NCBI GenBank assembly: GCA_016873225.1
Contig: VGXS01000035.1
Coordinates: 1 to 35,109 of the forward strand
From: Planctomycetota bacterium
GTDB lineage: Bacteria; Planctomycetota; Planctomycetia; Gemmatales; Gemmataceae
DNA length: 35,109 nt
Direction: 5' to 3'
Shown here: positions 15,426-22,965 of the stretch, piece after piece
How the letters are laid out: each line of letters begins with the position of its first letter
Position numbering within the stretch: the stretch's first letter is position 1
Notes under the pieces: model-generated
Seen by the model: the letters and a program-made list of their open reading frames with translations, nothing else
Databases searched by the model: none
What the model was told of the DNA's origin: nothing
Made by a program: the position numbers and the translations under genes

Positions 15426-16706
15426 TCAACCGTCCCAGCGCCTGAGCACCACCGCCGCGCACTGACCTTCACGGGTGAAACCGGTTTTGACGACATAGGG
15501 TTTTTGCAATTTCCTTGGTGATCCGGTGATCACATTCACGGGGCACTTCGGGTCCGTCTGGCGATGATGTGGCGCGGCGGGAACCTCGCCCCGGGCCAGG
15601 CATTCCGCCGCGGCAATCAACTCAAGGGTGCCGGATCCGGCGCCCGTATGGCCCGTGCAGGCCTTGAGGGTGGTGACCGGAACCTTGAAATCCCCGAATG
15701 CGAGCTGGATTCCATGAGACTCAAGGATGTCTTCGCAAGGCGTTCCATATCCGCAGGCATTCACATGATCCACTTCGGAGGCAGGCGCGCCTGATTGCGC
15801 CAAGGCAGTGGTGATGGCCCTGGCCATGCCATCCCCGTCGCGGCGCCTGTCGAAAGCGGAACCAAAGCCCGCGACCTCGGCAATAATTGAGGCTCCCCGG
15901 GCCTGGGCATGGCCCAAATCCTCGATGGCCAGGACACCACAGCCCTCACCAAGCACCAATCCTTCCCGGGAAACATCAAACGGCCGGCAAGCCAGATGCA
16001 CATCCTCGGATCGCCTCGCGAGAGGCAGGAACAGCGACTGCCTCGAAAGGCTCAAGGGATTGATCCGGCTATCCCCTCCGCCAACCAGGAAGAAATCGCC
16101 ATGGTTTCGGCGCATGATTCGAAGAGTTTCCCCCACCGCGAGCAGGCCAGCGACATCATCTTGCGTGATGGAGTTGTTGGGGCCCTGGGCGTCGTGAAGG
16201 ATGGAAACTTGGCACGCCAGCATGTTCGGCAAGTAACGAAGCATCCAGAGGGGCTGGATCACGGCAATTCCTTCCCGCCCCCAAGTCCCAAGATTCATCT
16301 GCCCGCGCACGCGGGTCGCTGATTTGTGGGCGGCATCCGCCAACTCTGGCAACTCGGAGGCGATGAGACTCGCCCCGAAGATCACGCCAAACCGTGTCTT
16401 GTCAAGCTTGGCCTTGTCGATCTTGCTGTGCTCAAGGGTTTTCTGGGAACAGGCCACGGCAAGCTGGATGGTCCTGGCCATCATCCTGAGTTGCTTGCGA
16501 TCCTTCTTGTCGATGTAATTTTTCGCGTCGAAGTCGGTTATCTCCCCGGCGATCTTGACGGGCAAACCGGAGGTATCGAAAAGCGAGATGGGCTTGATGC
16601 CGCTTCGTCCGTCGCGCCAGGCCTGCCACAGGTCTCCGGGCGTGTCACTAACAGCGGAAATGGCGCCGGCGCCGGTGATCACCGCTCTCCTTTTTGAAGG
16701 CGCCAT
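15426..16706 (-). CDS. Ketosynthase-like protein lacking the catalytic triad (chain-length-factor-like)
   Basis: A 426-residue protein with the ketosynthase fold (VITGAGAIS start, LVLGEGCGVLAIEDL, HTGAGSGTLELIAAAE). The active-site cysteine position reads ITQDD (180-184), so Asp183 replaces Cys, and the first histidine position reads NACGYGTP, so Cys318 replaces His. Only H353 (TGH) of the triad remains. In characterised type II polyketide systems an inactive partner of this kind (chain-length factor, Cys replaced by Gln) forms a heterodimer with the active ketosynthase. Here the partner would be the next gene, which starts 30 bases downstream. The C-terminal glycine-rich loop of active enzymes is also altered (KTGFTREGQCAA). 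It is a full-length, well-translated gene (GGAG near the ATG), not a decayed copy. The exact role is inferred. Confidence 0.85.
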   Translation of the reverse strand: MAPSKRRAVITGAGAISAVSDTPGDLWQAWRDGRSGIKPISLFDTSGLPVKIAGEITDFDAKNYIDKKDRKQLRMMARTIQLAVACSQKTLEHSKIDKAKLDKTRFGVIFGASLIASELPELADAAHKSATRVRGQMNLGTWGREGIAVIQPLWMLRYLPNMLACQVSILHDAQGPNNSITQDDVAGLLAVGETLRIMRRNHGDFFLVGGGDSRINPLSLSRQSLFLPLARRSEDVHLACRPFDVSREGLVLGEGCGVLAIEDLGHAQARGASIIAEVAGFGSAFDRRRDGDGMARAITTALAQSGAPASEVDHVNACGYGTPCEDILESHGIQLAFGDFKVPVTTLKACTGHTGAGSGTLELIAAAECLARGEVPAAPHHRQTDPKCPVNVITGSPRKLQKPYVVKTGFTREGQCAAVVLRRWDG

Positions 16707-16746
16707 TCCTACTCCCCCCCTTGAAAATCACAATTCGATGGCGAAA

Positions 16747-17238
16747 TCAGCTTTGGCTTGGTTTCGGGGCACCCGCCCGCTTGGCCTGATCGAGGAGATG
16801 CCTCATCTCCCCGGTGAATACAAAATTCCCTTCCCCGAAGGCCTGCCGAGACCTCGCCTGATCAAGGTGGGCGAAGAAAATTTCGGCCTCTCCCTCACAG
16901 ATGCCATTAACCAAGACCTTGCCAGAGGCAGTGGCCCCCTCCGGCCGGATATGGACGAGTTCCACCTCGTAATGCAGTGTCTCGCCAACCGTGAACTCTC
17001 GACTGAAGGATGCCTTGTTGATTTTTCCCAAGACGACCTTTTCACGAAATTGATTGGCTTCACCCGCGAGGATTCCGCCCGTTTGGGCGAGGCCTTCGAG
17101 GATGAGGGCGGCCGGCATGACCGGGTAACCCGGGAAGTGCTGGGCGTAGTGATCCTCTGCGGAGGAAAGGTTTTTCACAGTGCGGGCACGCTTGCCACTT
17201 TCAAACTCCAGAAACCCGTCTATCCAAATCCAGCGCAT
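16747..17238 (-). CDS. FabZ/hotdog-type 3-hydroxyacyl-ACP dehydratase
   Basis: A 163-residue hotdog-fold protein. The signature HFPGYPVMPAALILEGLAQ contains both expected catalytic residues: H34 and E48, with Q52 following. It should dehydrate a 3-hydroxyacyl-ACP to the 2-enoyl thioester. It is slightly longer than housekeeping FabZ (about 145), with an extra C-terminal tail (DQAKRAGAPKPSQS). The ATG at 17238 is preceded by GGAGAG. It sits between the carrier protein gene (70 bases upstream) and the ketosynthase-like gene (40 bases downstream). It is the intact member of a pair with the hotdog protein at 18609-19091. Dehydratase activity is well supported; whether it also isomerises like FabA cannot be told. 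Confidence 0.85.
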   Translation of the reverse strand: MRWIWIDGFLEFESGKRARTVKNLSSAEDHYAQHFPGYPVMPAALILEGLAQTGGILAGEANQFREKVVLGKINKASFSREFTVGETLHYEVELVHIRPEGATASGKVLVNGICEGEAEIFFAHLDQARSRQAFGEGNFVFTGEMRHLLDQAKRAGAPKPSQS

Positions 17239-17308
17239 TGGCCAACTCTCCGGGACATGAGCCTGGGGAGGGAGAGAGCATCCCTCCCTCGGCCAAGCCC
17301 ATTCCGTT

Positions 17309-17710
17309 TCAGGCTTTGCCCGCCTTGGCCAATTTGTCCTGAACGAAACGAGCGATCATGTTGACGGTGAAGAGGTTCGTGAGTTGGGATGCCTCGGGGT
17401 TCTTTTCAAATTCCGAGAAATCCGCGAAAGGCATTCCTTTCTTCAATTCAGCCAAACCCTTGGGGGTGTACTTGCCATCCTTGAGCAGTTCGACATCCGA
17501 AGTTTGAGCGGCCTCGGGGAACAGTTCCTCCCGGGGAATCTTGATCCCGAATTCCCGTTCAAGCCTGAAAACAATGTCCAGGAAGTCGATGGACTCGGCG
17601 CCAAGGTCACCAGTCAAGGTGGACTCGGGCTTGATTTCGTCTTCATCAATGTTGAGCGCTTCGACCAATGTCGACGAAACCTTGCTCAAGACCTCTTCAT
17701 GGCTGGCCAT
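17309..17710 (-). CDS. Acyl carrier protein with internal insertion
   Basis: A 133-residue carrier protein. The phosphopantetheine-attachment serine is S40 in LGAESIDFLDIVFRLE, the position of the usual DSL motif. Helices I and II are typical (VSSTLVEALNIDEDEI; IDFLDIVFRLEREFGI). The last helix is also recognisable (FTVNMIARFVQDKLA, about 113-127). Between them lie about 40 extra residues (roughly 68-110), where a normal ~77-residue ACP has a short loop. The ATG at 17710 has GAGG 9 bases upstream; a GTG at 17725 also opens the frame but lacks a site. It should carry the growing chain for the ketosynthase pair, the reductase and the dehydratases around it. The role of the insertion is unknown. 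Confidence 0.85.
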   Translation of the reverse strand: MASHEEVLSKVSSTLVEALNIDEDEIKPESTLTGDLGAESIDFLDIVFRLEREFGIKIPREELFPEAAQTSDVELLKDGKYTPKGLAELKKGMPFADFSEFEKNPEASQLTNLFTVNMIARFVQDKLAKAGKA

Positions 17711-17742
17711 GTCATCAATCCTCACGCGGGAAGCCTTGGGTC

Positions 17743-17759
17743 AGGGGCACCCCGCCCCT
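17743..17759 (-). other. Intercistronic hairpin between reductase and carrier protein genes
   Basis: AGGGGC / GCCCCT form a 6-bp stem with an ACCCC loop in the 123-base gap between the FabG-like stop (17834) and the carrier protein start (17710). There is no T-tract. It might stabilise or set the processing point of the carrier-protein mRNA, which usually needs high expression. Confidence 0.3.
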
Positions 17760-17833
17760 CGTTGAATGCCTTGTCCGGCCCCCGCTGCCGATCCAAGTCC
17801 GGGGCATCGGCCCCTGCAACTTTACCATCAAAA

Positions 17834-18601
17834 CTACTTGCCGGCTGCCGGCCCCAAGCTGAGGCCACCATCAACCGTGATCACCTGTCCCGTGATGTAG
17901 GCCCCTCCATCTCCGGCGAGAAATACCGCAACCTTGGCGATATCCGCAGGTTGGCCCAGCCGCCTCATGGGAATAATCTGATACAACTTGTCTCCCGCCC
18001 GGTTCCTCACCACCTCGGTCATGTCAGTCTCAATGAATCCCGGGGCAATTGCATTCACCGTAACCCCGCGCGGGGCCAACTCCATGGCCAAAGCCTTGGT
18101 GAACGAATTCACCGCGCCTTTGCTAGCGGCATAATTGGTTTGCCCGGCATTCACGAAATCGGCGGCAACACTGGATATGTTGATGATTCTTCCTTGACGC
18201 TTACGCATCATGGAAAATGCGACCGCATGGCAGCAATTCATTGTTCCGTACAGATTGGTTTGCAAAACCTTGTTCCAATCCTTGGATTCCAACCGGACAA
18301 AAAGGTCATCGTGAATCACGCCAGCATTATTGACAAGAATATCGATTGCCCCAAGTGCTTGATCTGATTCGATTTGAGTAAATAGCGCCTTGACTTGCGC
18401 TTCATCGGCGACATCAGCCTGCATGATCCTGAGGAAGCCACCACGCTGGGAAACCGCTTTTTCAAGGTCTTCCGCCGCATCTTTGCTACCCCGATAGACA
18501 GCCACCACCTTGCAGCCTTGGTCAGCTAGGGCTTCGGCAATGGCTCGACCTATTCCGCGGCTCGCACCCGTCACAACGGCGACTTTACCTTGCATTGTCA
18601 T
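17834..18601 (-). CDS. 3-oxoacyl-ACP reductase (FabG-like SDR)
   Basis: A 255-residue classical short-chain dehydrogenase. The cofactor loop is TGASRGIGRA (11-20), the NNAG motif is at 91-94, the catalytic Ser is in NISSV (about 143), and the YxxxK pair is Y157/K161 (NYAASKGAV). The C-terminal ITVDGGLS is typical of FabG. The Arg in the TGASRGIG loop favours NADPH. It should reduce the 3-oxoacyl-ACP made by the ketosynthase. It begins 7 bases after the stop of the upstream hotdog gene. No strong ribosome-binding site is visible, so translation may be coupled. Whether it also serves housekeeping fatty acid synthesis cannot be decided from this window. Confidence 0.9.
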   Translation of the reverse strand: MTMQGKVAVVTGASRGIGRAIAEALADQGCKVVAVYRGSKDAAEDLEKAVSQRGGFLRIMQADVADEAQVKALFTQIESDQALGAIDILVNNAGVIHDDLFVRLESKDWNKVLQTNLYGTMNCCHAVAFSMMRKRQGRIINISSVAADFVNAGQTNYAASKGAVNSFTKALAMELAPRGVTVNAIAPGFIETDMTEVVRNRAGDKLYQIIPMRRLGQPADIAKVAVFLAGDGGAYITGQVITVDGGLSLGPAAGK

Positions 18602-18608
18602 TTCTTAT

Positions 18609-19091
18609 TTAACCTTTCGCCGCGACGGACCAAAGAAGAAGATGCCGTCGCTTGAGGGAATTAACGATTTCCTTGTCCAGTTCTGCGAATAATGGGTTCC
18701 GGTCCGCCAAGTTATATTTGGCTAGCGTAAAACGACCTGAAACTGTCGAAACCCCACCAGATTCACCTTTTCCTTTGAAAACCGCCGCATTTTCATCCGC
18801 CTCAACAATTTCAACATGAACAGTCATTGTCTTGCCCGGTTCCATGAATGAACCGTATTTCACATTCTTGGCTTCCCGCATGGCAATGATGCTGTACCTG
18901 TAATGATCGGTATCACGAAGCAACCATGACCCGGCTTCAACCAGGGTTTGCAGCATCAAAACGCCTGGCATCACCGGGAAACCTGGGAAATGGTCCCCAA
19001 GGTACTCCTCGCCAAGCGTGAGATTCTTGATCGCTGTCAATTGCTTCCCTGGCTGGCAATCCACAATCTTGTCGATCAGATTGAATTGCAT
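18609..19091 (-). CDS. FabZ-like hotdog protein with exchanged active-site Glu/Gln
   Basis: A 160-residue hotdog protein starting at the ATG at 19091; an upstream TTG frame is rejected because homology to FabZ begins here. The signature HFPGFPVMPGVLMLQTLVE keeps the catalytic His (H34), but the usual Glu position is Gln48 and the usual Gln position is Glu52, the reverse of the sister protein in this cluster. That could mean altered chemistry, a non-catalytic partner of the other dehydratase, or activity using E52. The C-terminal half is FabZ-like (EPGKTMTVHVEIVEA). It leads a tight run with the FabG-like gene 7 bases downstream. The 209-base gap upstream is where an operon promoter would be expected, but none is clear. 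The family is sure; activity is uncertain. Confidence 0.8.
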   Translation of the reverse strand: MQFNLIDKIVDCQPGKQLTAIKNLTLGEEYLGDHFPGFPVMPGVLMLQTLVEAGSWLLRDTDHYRYSIIAMREAKNVKYGSFMEPGKTMTVHVEIVEADENAAVFKGKGESGGVSTVSGRFTLAKYNLADRNPLFAELDKEIVNSLKRRHLLLWSVAAKG

Positions 19092-19269
19092 TGCCTTACA
19101 CCAAAAAAGCGTCCAACCGGTTGATTCCACCGGCAATAAACCCTTGTTTTAGCCACCTCGAGACAACCCGGCAACCCGTGCGCCTCGCATGCACTCATCA
19201 TGCACAGATGGATAGAATGAGAAGAATAGAAAATTTGGGATGAGAGCGCTTTTTGTCTCGCCAATCTTC

Positions 19270-19298
19270 CGGAATAACCACCTGATCCAATTATTCCG
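19270..19298 (-). terminator. Hairpin just after the 2-hydroxyacid dehydrogenase stop
   Basis: CGGAATAA and TTATTCCG form an 8-bp stem with a 13-base loop, beginning 3 bases past the TGA of the upstream gene (19301). No T-run follows, so it is at best a weak terminator. It may separate the dehydrogenase transcript from the acyl cluster. The rest of the 19092-19300 gap shows nothing else clear. Confidence 0.35.
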
Positions 19299-19300
19299 CC

Positions 19301-20311
19301 TCAATTTGTCAAGACGCCCGGAATGGCGCTCGGCAACCTTGGATTATGCAGCCAGCGAAGGTTGACCGGATTCAAAGCCTTTCTTCCCGATAATATCCTC
19401 TTGCCTTCTTCCGCGCCTTTCATTCGCATTTCGCGGTATCCTTCAACTGAGTAGTAGGCTACATGAGGGGTCCATACTACGCGTGGATGCGTTCGTAAAT
19501 CCTTGCAGCTAACTGGTTCCACCTCGGAAACATCAAGTCCGGCGCCCGCAAGCCTTCCGGTATCCAAGGAATCAAGCAAGGCTTTTTCATCCACGCACCC
19601 CCCTCGAGCCGTGTTGATCAGCACGGATCCCGGAATCAGGTGAGCCAATGTCTTGCGATTGATAATGTGGGCGCTTTCGTTATCTAGCCAACAATGAATA
19701 CTGATGAATTGCGCCTGTTCAAACAGTTCCTCAATTGACCAAACCCGTTTGATTCCAAGCATTTTGTCAGTGCCAGCTTTGACATGCGGATCGTAGAAGC
19801 AAACCTCCATTCCAAACGCCTTGGCCCTCAAGGCCATTGCCGCTCCAATTCGCCCGCAGCCAATCAATCCAAGTGTCTTGCCCCTTAAACGAGGAGTTCC
19901 AAACACGACTGTTGAATCCCATGCACCTGCTCGAATTCCCTCATGAGAAGGAAGCAACTTCCTCGTCACCGCAAGCAGAAGCATCATGGCGTGGTCAGCA
20001 ACATCCTCGGTACCGTAATCGGGAACATTGCAAACCACGATTCCAGCATTGCCAGCGGCAGCTATATCAACATTATTATATCCAACGCCACACCTAACAA
20101 TTGCCTTACAATGATCCATTTTTGACAAAGACAGATGTGTAATAGATATGTCATGAAACAATAAAACTATCTCGGCGTCTGAAACCAAATCAAGAATTTG
20201 ATCCTCATGCAACGCGCAAATCAACCGGATATCAACCTTGTCACCGAAAACCTCCCGCTCAATACCGCATTCCGTCAGATAATCAGGAATCACAACAATC
20301 GGATTTGACAT
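19301..20311 (-). CDS. D-isomer-specific 2-hydroxyacid dehydrogenase (CtBP-like)
   Basis: A 336-residue NAD-dependent dehydrogenase. The Rossmann loop is GLIGCGRIG (148-156). The three family catalytic residues are R236 (NTARGG), E265 (DVSEVEP) and H283 (WTPHVAYYS). The substrate-loop motif VRCGVGYNNVD (72-82) and the DVADHAMMLLLA helix are typical of the C-terminal-binding-protein/phosphoglycerate-dehydrogenase branch. It reduces a 2-oxoacid or oxidises a D-2-hydroxyacid; the substrate is unknown. AGGGGAAAAAG lies before the ATG. It is co-directional with the acyl cluster but separated by 209 bases and a hairpin, so membership is doubtful. This gene and its right-hand neighbours look visibly more AT-rich than genes at 1-9 kb. 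It is divergent from the PAP2 gene across a 108-base gap. Confidence 0.85.
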   Translation of the reverse strand: MSNPIVVIPDYLTECGIEREVFGDKVDIRLICALHEDQILDLVSDAEIVLLFHDISITHLSLSKMDHCKAIVRCGVGYNNVDIAAAGNAGIVVCNVPDYGTEDVADHAMMLLLAVTRKLLPSHEGIRAGAWDSTVVFGTPRLRGKTLGLIGCGRIGAAMALRAKAFGMEVCFYDPHVKAGTDKMLGIKRVWSIEELFEQAQFISIHCWLDNESAHIINRKTLAHLIPGSVLINTARGGCVDEKALLDSLDTGRLAGAGLDVSEVEPVSCKDLRTHPRVVWTPHVAYYSVEGYREMRMKGAEEGKRILSGRKALNPVNLRWLHNPRLPSAIPGVLTN

Positions 20312-20419
20312 GAATCTTTTTCCCCTTGGGCTAATTCGCTTGCGTCACCACCCTGCCGCCCGTTACCGATGTTCCTGAACCAATTGGATTTCAAGACCCA
20401 ACTCATTTAAGGGCAACTG

Positions 20420-21031
20420 ATGTTCAGCTTGGAAGGCATTGACCACGGATTGCTTTACGGAATCCATCAGGCGCGCCAGCCTTGGTTGTCCGTGGCCATG
20501 ACTTTTCTCAGTCGGGCAACATCAACCATTCCAGTTTGCTGTTTCATGGCACTTTTTTCTTGTTGGTGTCTAAGGCATCCTCAACTGCGTTTAAGGGCCG
20601 TTTTATTGCCCCTTTTCCTAGTTGCCGGGGCGTTGGCCATTGAAATCCTGAAAAGATTTGTAGAACGGGAGCGGCCAAACATCGTTCCATGGGTTTTGCC
20701 TGAAACTACCGTAAGCGGTTTGAGTTTTCCCAGCGGACATGCGGGCATCAACAGTTTGTTCGTCGCGCTAGTTGTCGGAACATTTCTCAATGTGCATGTT
20801 TCAAATTTCACCAAAACGGCAGCAATTTTGACCGGTGCCTTCTGGGTAATTCTTGTCGGATTCAACCGAATTTATTTAGGCGTGCATTGGCCAACCGATG
20901 TGTTGGCAGGTTGGATTCTTGGAGCCCTTTTCGGATTCCTTGGTTTACTTGTGGCCGGACTGATTGAGCGTAGCCGAACTGAGCAAATTGAAACCTTGGA
21001 TTCGCAAAAGCCGATGAAACATGACGGATGA
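20420..21031 (+). CDS. PAP2-family membrane phosphatase
   Basis: A 203-residue integral membrane protein with the three PAP2 signature blocks: KRFVERERP (78-86), PSGH (104-107) and RIYLGVHWPTD (150-160). The block residues form the vanadate-haloperoxidase-type active site with His nucleophile H156 and H107. Five to six hydrophobic segments surround them. Bacterial relatives dephosphorylate undecaprenyl pyrophosphate, phosphatidylglycerophosphate or phosphatidic acid; the specificity cannot be read here. AAGGG precedes the ATG. Its stop lies inside the start region of the next gene, suggesting a two-gene operon with the FHA protein. Confidence 0.85.
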   Translation: MFSLEGIDHGLLYGIHQARQPWLSVAMTFLSRATSTIPVCCFMALFSCWCLRHPQLRLRAVLLPLFLVAGALAIEILKRFVERERPNIVPWVLPETTVSGLSFPSGHAGINSLFVALVVGTFLNVHVSNFTKTAAILTGAFWVILVGFNRIYLGVHWPTDVLAGWILGALFGFLGLLVAGLIERSRTEQIETLDSQKPMKHDG

Positions 21032-21045
21032 ATGGAGCTGGAAAT

Positions 21046-22740
21046 ATGATTGGCAATCGTTTTTTCCAGGGAGCGGAAAACCAAGAACCCTGCAATTGTG
21101 GCCCCGAATCCTATCTCACGGTTGTGGAAGGCCGTCTATCCAACAACAAGATCGTGCTGTCAAATTCAATCACTCTTGCCGGATCCGACCCCGGTTCCGA
21201 TATTTGGCTGCCGTATACAGCAATCAAACCCATTCATTTCATTCTTGCGCGGACAGAACGAGACTGGCTCGTCCGATCCGCGGATTCCAATGATCCGGTT
21301 TCCATCAATGGCCAACCCATTGTTTCCTCAACGATCAAGAGCGGCGACCGGCTTGGGGTTGGAAGCCTGATTCTCGAATTCCAATCAGCAGCCCCATCCA
21401 TCGAACCAATCGATGGAGCCCCCTTGTTCAATCGTCACAATGCTGCCCTCATGGCTGCGCAGCATGTCCAGAACCTGGAGTGCCGATGGTTACTTCTGCG
21501 AAAGGAGGCTAATTTAACCAGAAGAGCTCGAAAAATTGGGAAAAGATTGCGAATATTTGCCAGGCAAACGGTCCAATCCAGCACCTTGCCCCAGACTACT
21601 GGAAACGGCCTGTCCGTTCCCCCAAAACCGCCATTACTACCAATTGCTAAAGAAAAACTTGAGTTGGAAGAAGCCAGGATTGCAAGGCTTCGTGAGAAGC
21701 TTCTCAAGCTTTGGAAACGATTGTCCAACCGCCACCTATGCGGTGTGACGCCCCTTGATGCCAAGAGCCTGCAGCAGATTGAGTCCAATCTCTTAGTCAC
21801 CAATGATCCCCCGACAAATTCGGATTTGGCATCTTTCATCACTCCTCACCGTGCATCCAGTCAATCGATTGACCTGAGTTCCACAGTTAGCCGTTTAAGC
21901 AAAAATCTGCACCTGTTAAGTGAAATTCCCGAAAACAATGATAAATCCTCAGGACAATTCAATGATGCAATCAAAACGGTTTCTTCCGCGAAAGAAATTG
22001 ATGCCATCGCATCTCGCGCAAATTGGGAAGCCGATGCGAAAAACACGATAAGACTCATGGAGCAAGCCTCCATCGACCTCGCCAACCGCATGCAAATGAT
22101 CAGCGAACGCGAGGCCCTTCTGGAAACTCTCCTGGAGCAAAGGCAGCGGCAAAAAGCGCAACTCGAGCAAACCATTCGCGACGCCGTTAAAAACTCAAGC
22201 CTAGCCAATGCCAGGGCGGTGAAAGCCGAAATCGAAACTGCCCGACTCCGTGGAGAATTGGCCGAAATGGACCAGGTGTGGAACAAACGGATTCATCCTC
22301 CCGCTGAAAAGCCTTTCCCGGTTGTGCCTGAGGATTGGAGTGACTTGAAATCCCAGCTTGAGCGTTTGTCTGAAGGCTTGGTGCAGGCGGTTGAGTGGGT
22401 TTGCCAGGACCCTGATTCCTCAGAGCGAGCGGAACTGGAATACTTGCGATTTCATACCGCATTGAATGGAATTAATGGCGACCAAGGAACTGATTCAATC
22501 CTCCGTTCCACCGTGACAGGAACATGTGAAATCATTCATGGTTCATTGCTCACCAGGCTTGACCAATTCCTGATCGCGGCGGAGACATCCGCCGAATCCC
22601 CGGACCGGAGAATGGCTATCGAAGTTCATCGCTGGAGGATCCGGGCCGAGGCGGCCATGAAAGCCCTGGAAGAAACCAGGACCTTGTTGGATGACATATG
22701 CGGCGATGTCGTTCAGGCCACAAACACAAAAGCCGCTTGA
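21046..22740 (+). CDS. FHA-like domain protein with long coiled coil
   Basis: About 564 residues. The ATG at 21046 has GGAG 8 bases upstream; an ATG at 21028 overlaps the previous stop (ATGA) and is the alternative. Residues about 22-113 read as a forkhead-associated beta-sandwich (ITLAGSDPGSDIWLPY, PIHFIL, INGQPI, IKSGDRLGVGSLIL). The usual phosphothreonine-binding Arg and Ser appear replaced (LAGSDPG in place of GR; AIKPIH in place of S-x-x-H), so phosphopeptide binding is doubtful. The rest is mostly helical, with heptad-like charged coils near 195-225 and about 320-420 (ISEREALLETLLEQRQRQK). No signal peptide or membrane segment is seen, so it should be cytoplasmic, perhaps a scaffold. 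No enzymatic motif is present. Confidence 0.65.
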   Translation: MIGNRFFQGAENQEPCNCGPESYLTVVEGRLSNNKIVLSNSITLAGSDPGSDIWLPYTAIKPIHFILARTERDWLVRSADSNDPVSINGQPIVSSTIKSGDRLGVGSLILEFQSAAPSIEPIDGAPLFNRHNAALMAAQHVQNLECRWLLLRKEANLTRRARKIGKRLRIFARQTVQSSTLPQTTGNGLSVPPKPPLLPIAKEKLELEEARIARLREKLLKLWKRLSNRHLCGVTPLDAKSLQQIESNLLVTNDPPTNSDLASFITPHRASSQSIDLSSTVSRLSKNLHLLSEIPENNDKSSGQFNDAIKTVSSAKEIDAIASRANWEADAKNTIRLMEQASIDLANRMQMISEREALLETLLEQRQRQKAQLEQTIRDAVKNSSLANARAVKAEIETARLRGELAEMDQVWNKRIHPPAEKPFPVVPEDWSDLKSQLERLSEGLVQAVEWVCQDPDSSERAELEYLRFHTALNGINGDQGTDSILRSTVTGTCEIIHGSLLTRLDQFLIAAETSAESPDRRMAIEVHRWRIRAEAAMKALEETRTLLDDICGDVVQATNTKAA

Positions 22741-22759
22741 CTTGACATCTGAATAATAT

Positions 22760-22782
22760 CCATCAAATCTGCATTTGGATGG
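22760..22782 (+). terminator. Hairpin after the FHA gene
   Basis: CCATCAAAT pairs with ATTTGGATGG around a CTGC loop, with one bulged G, 20 bases past the stop at 22740. No T-tract follows. It is a possible transcript 3' end. The remaining sequence to 22930 shows nothing clear; a 60-codon minus-strand frame there has no supporting signals. Confidence 0.35.
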
Positions 22783-22940
22783 CTCGTATCACGGGTATTC
22801 CGGCTTCCCAAGGCTAGTCAGTTTGCTGTTCTGATCATGAAAATCTTCATTGAGGTTGCTGGGTGCAAGGGCATGCCGGATGGCGATTGCACGGCCCAAC
22901 GGAATCCTGCTAAATATTAATGGAATTCGTTGAATGTCTC

Positions 22941-22964
22941 TTGCCGGGCCAAGGAGGCCGGCAA
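22941..22964 (+). promoter_or_regulatory. Hairpin sequestering the Shine-Dalgarno of the Pnkp-like gene
   Basis: TTGCCGG-(g)-CC pairs with GG-CCGGCAA, a 9-bp GC-rich stem with one bulged G. The loop is AAGGA, so the whole AAGGAGG site is in the loop and adjoining stem. It ends 1 base before the ATG at 22966. Such a fold should hold translation down until opened by heat, a protein, a ligand or ribosome coupling. Confidence 0.5.
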
Positions 22965-22965
22965 A

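Noticed and set aside
11136..19091. Naming the acyl cluster as an aryl-polyene or ladderane cluster
   Set aside because: It lacks a recognised ammonia-lyase, outer-membrane acyltransferase or glycosyltransferase of aryl-polyene clusters and any desaturase or radical-SAM genes associated with ladderanes; only the KS/KS-like and paired dehydratase layout is shared.
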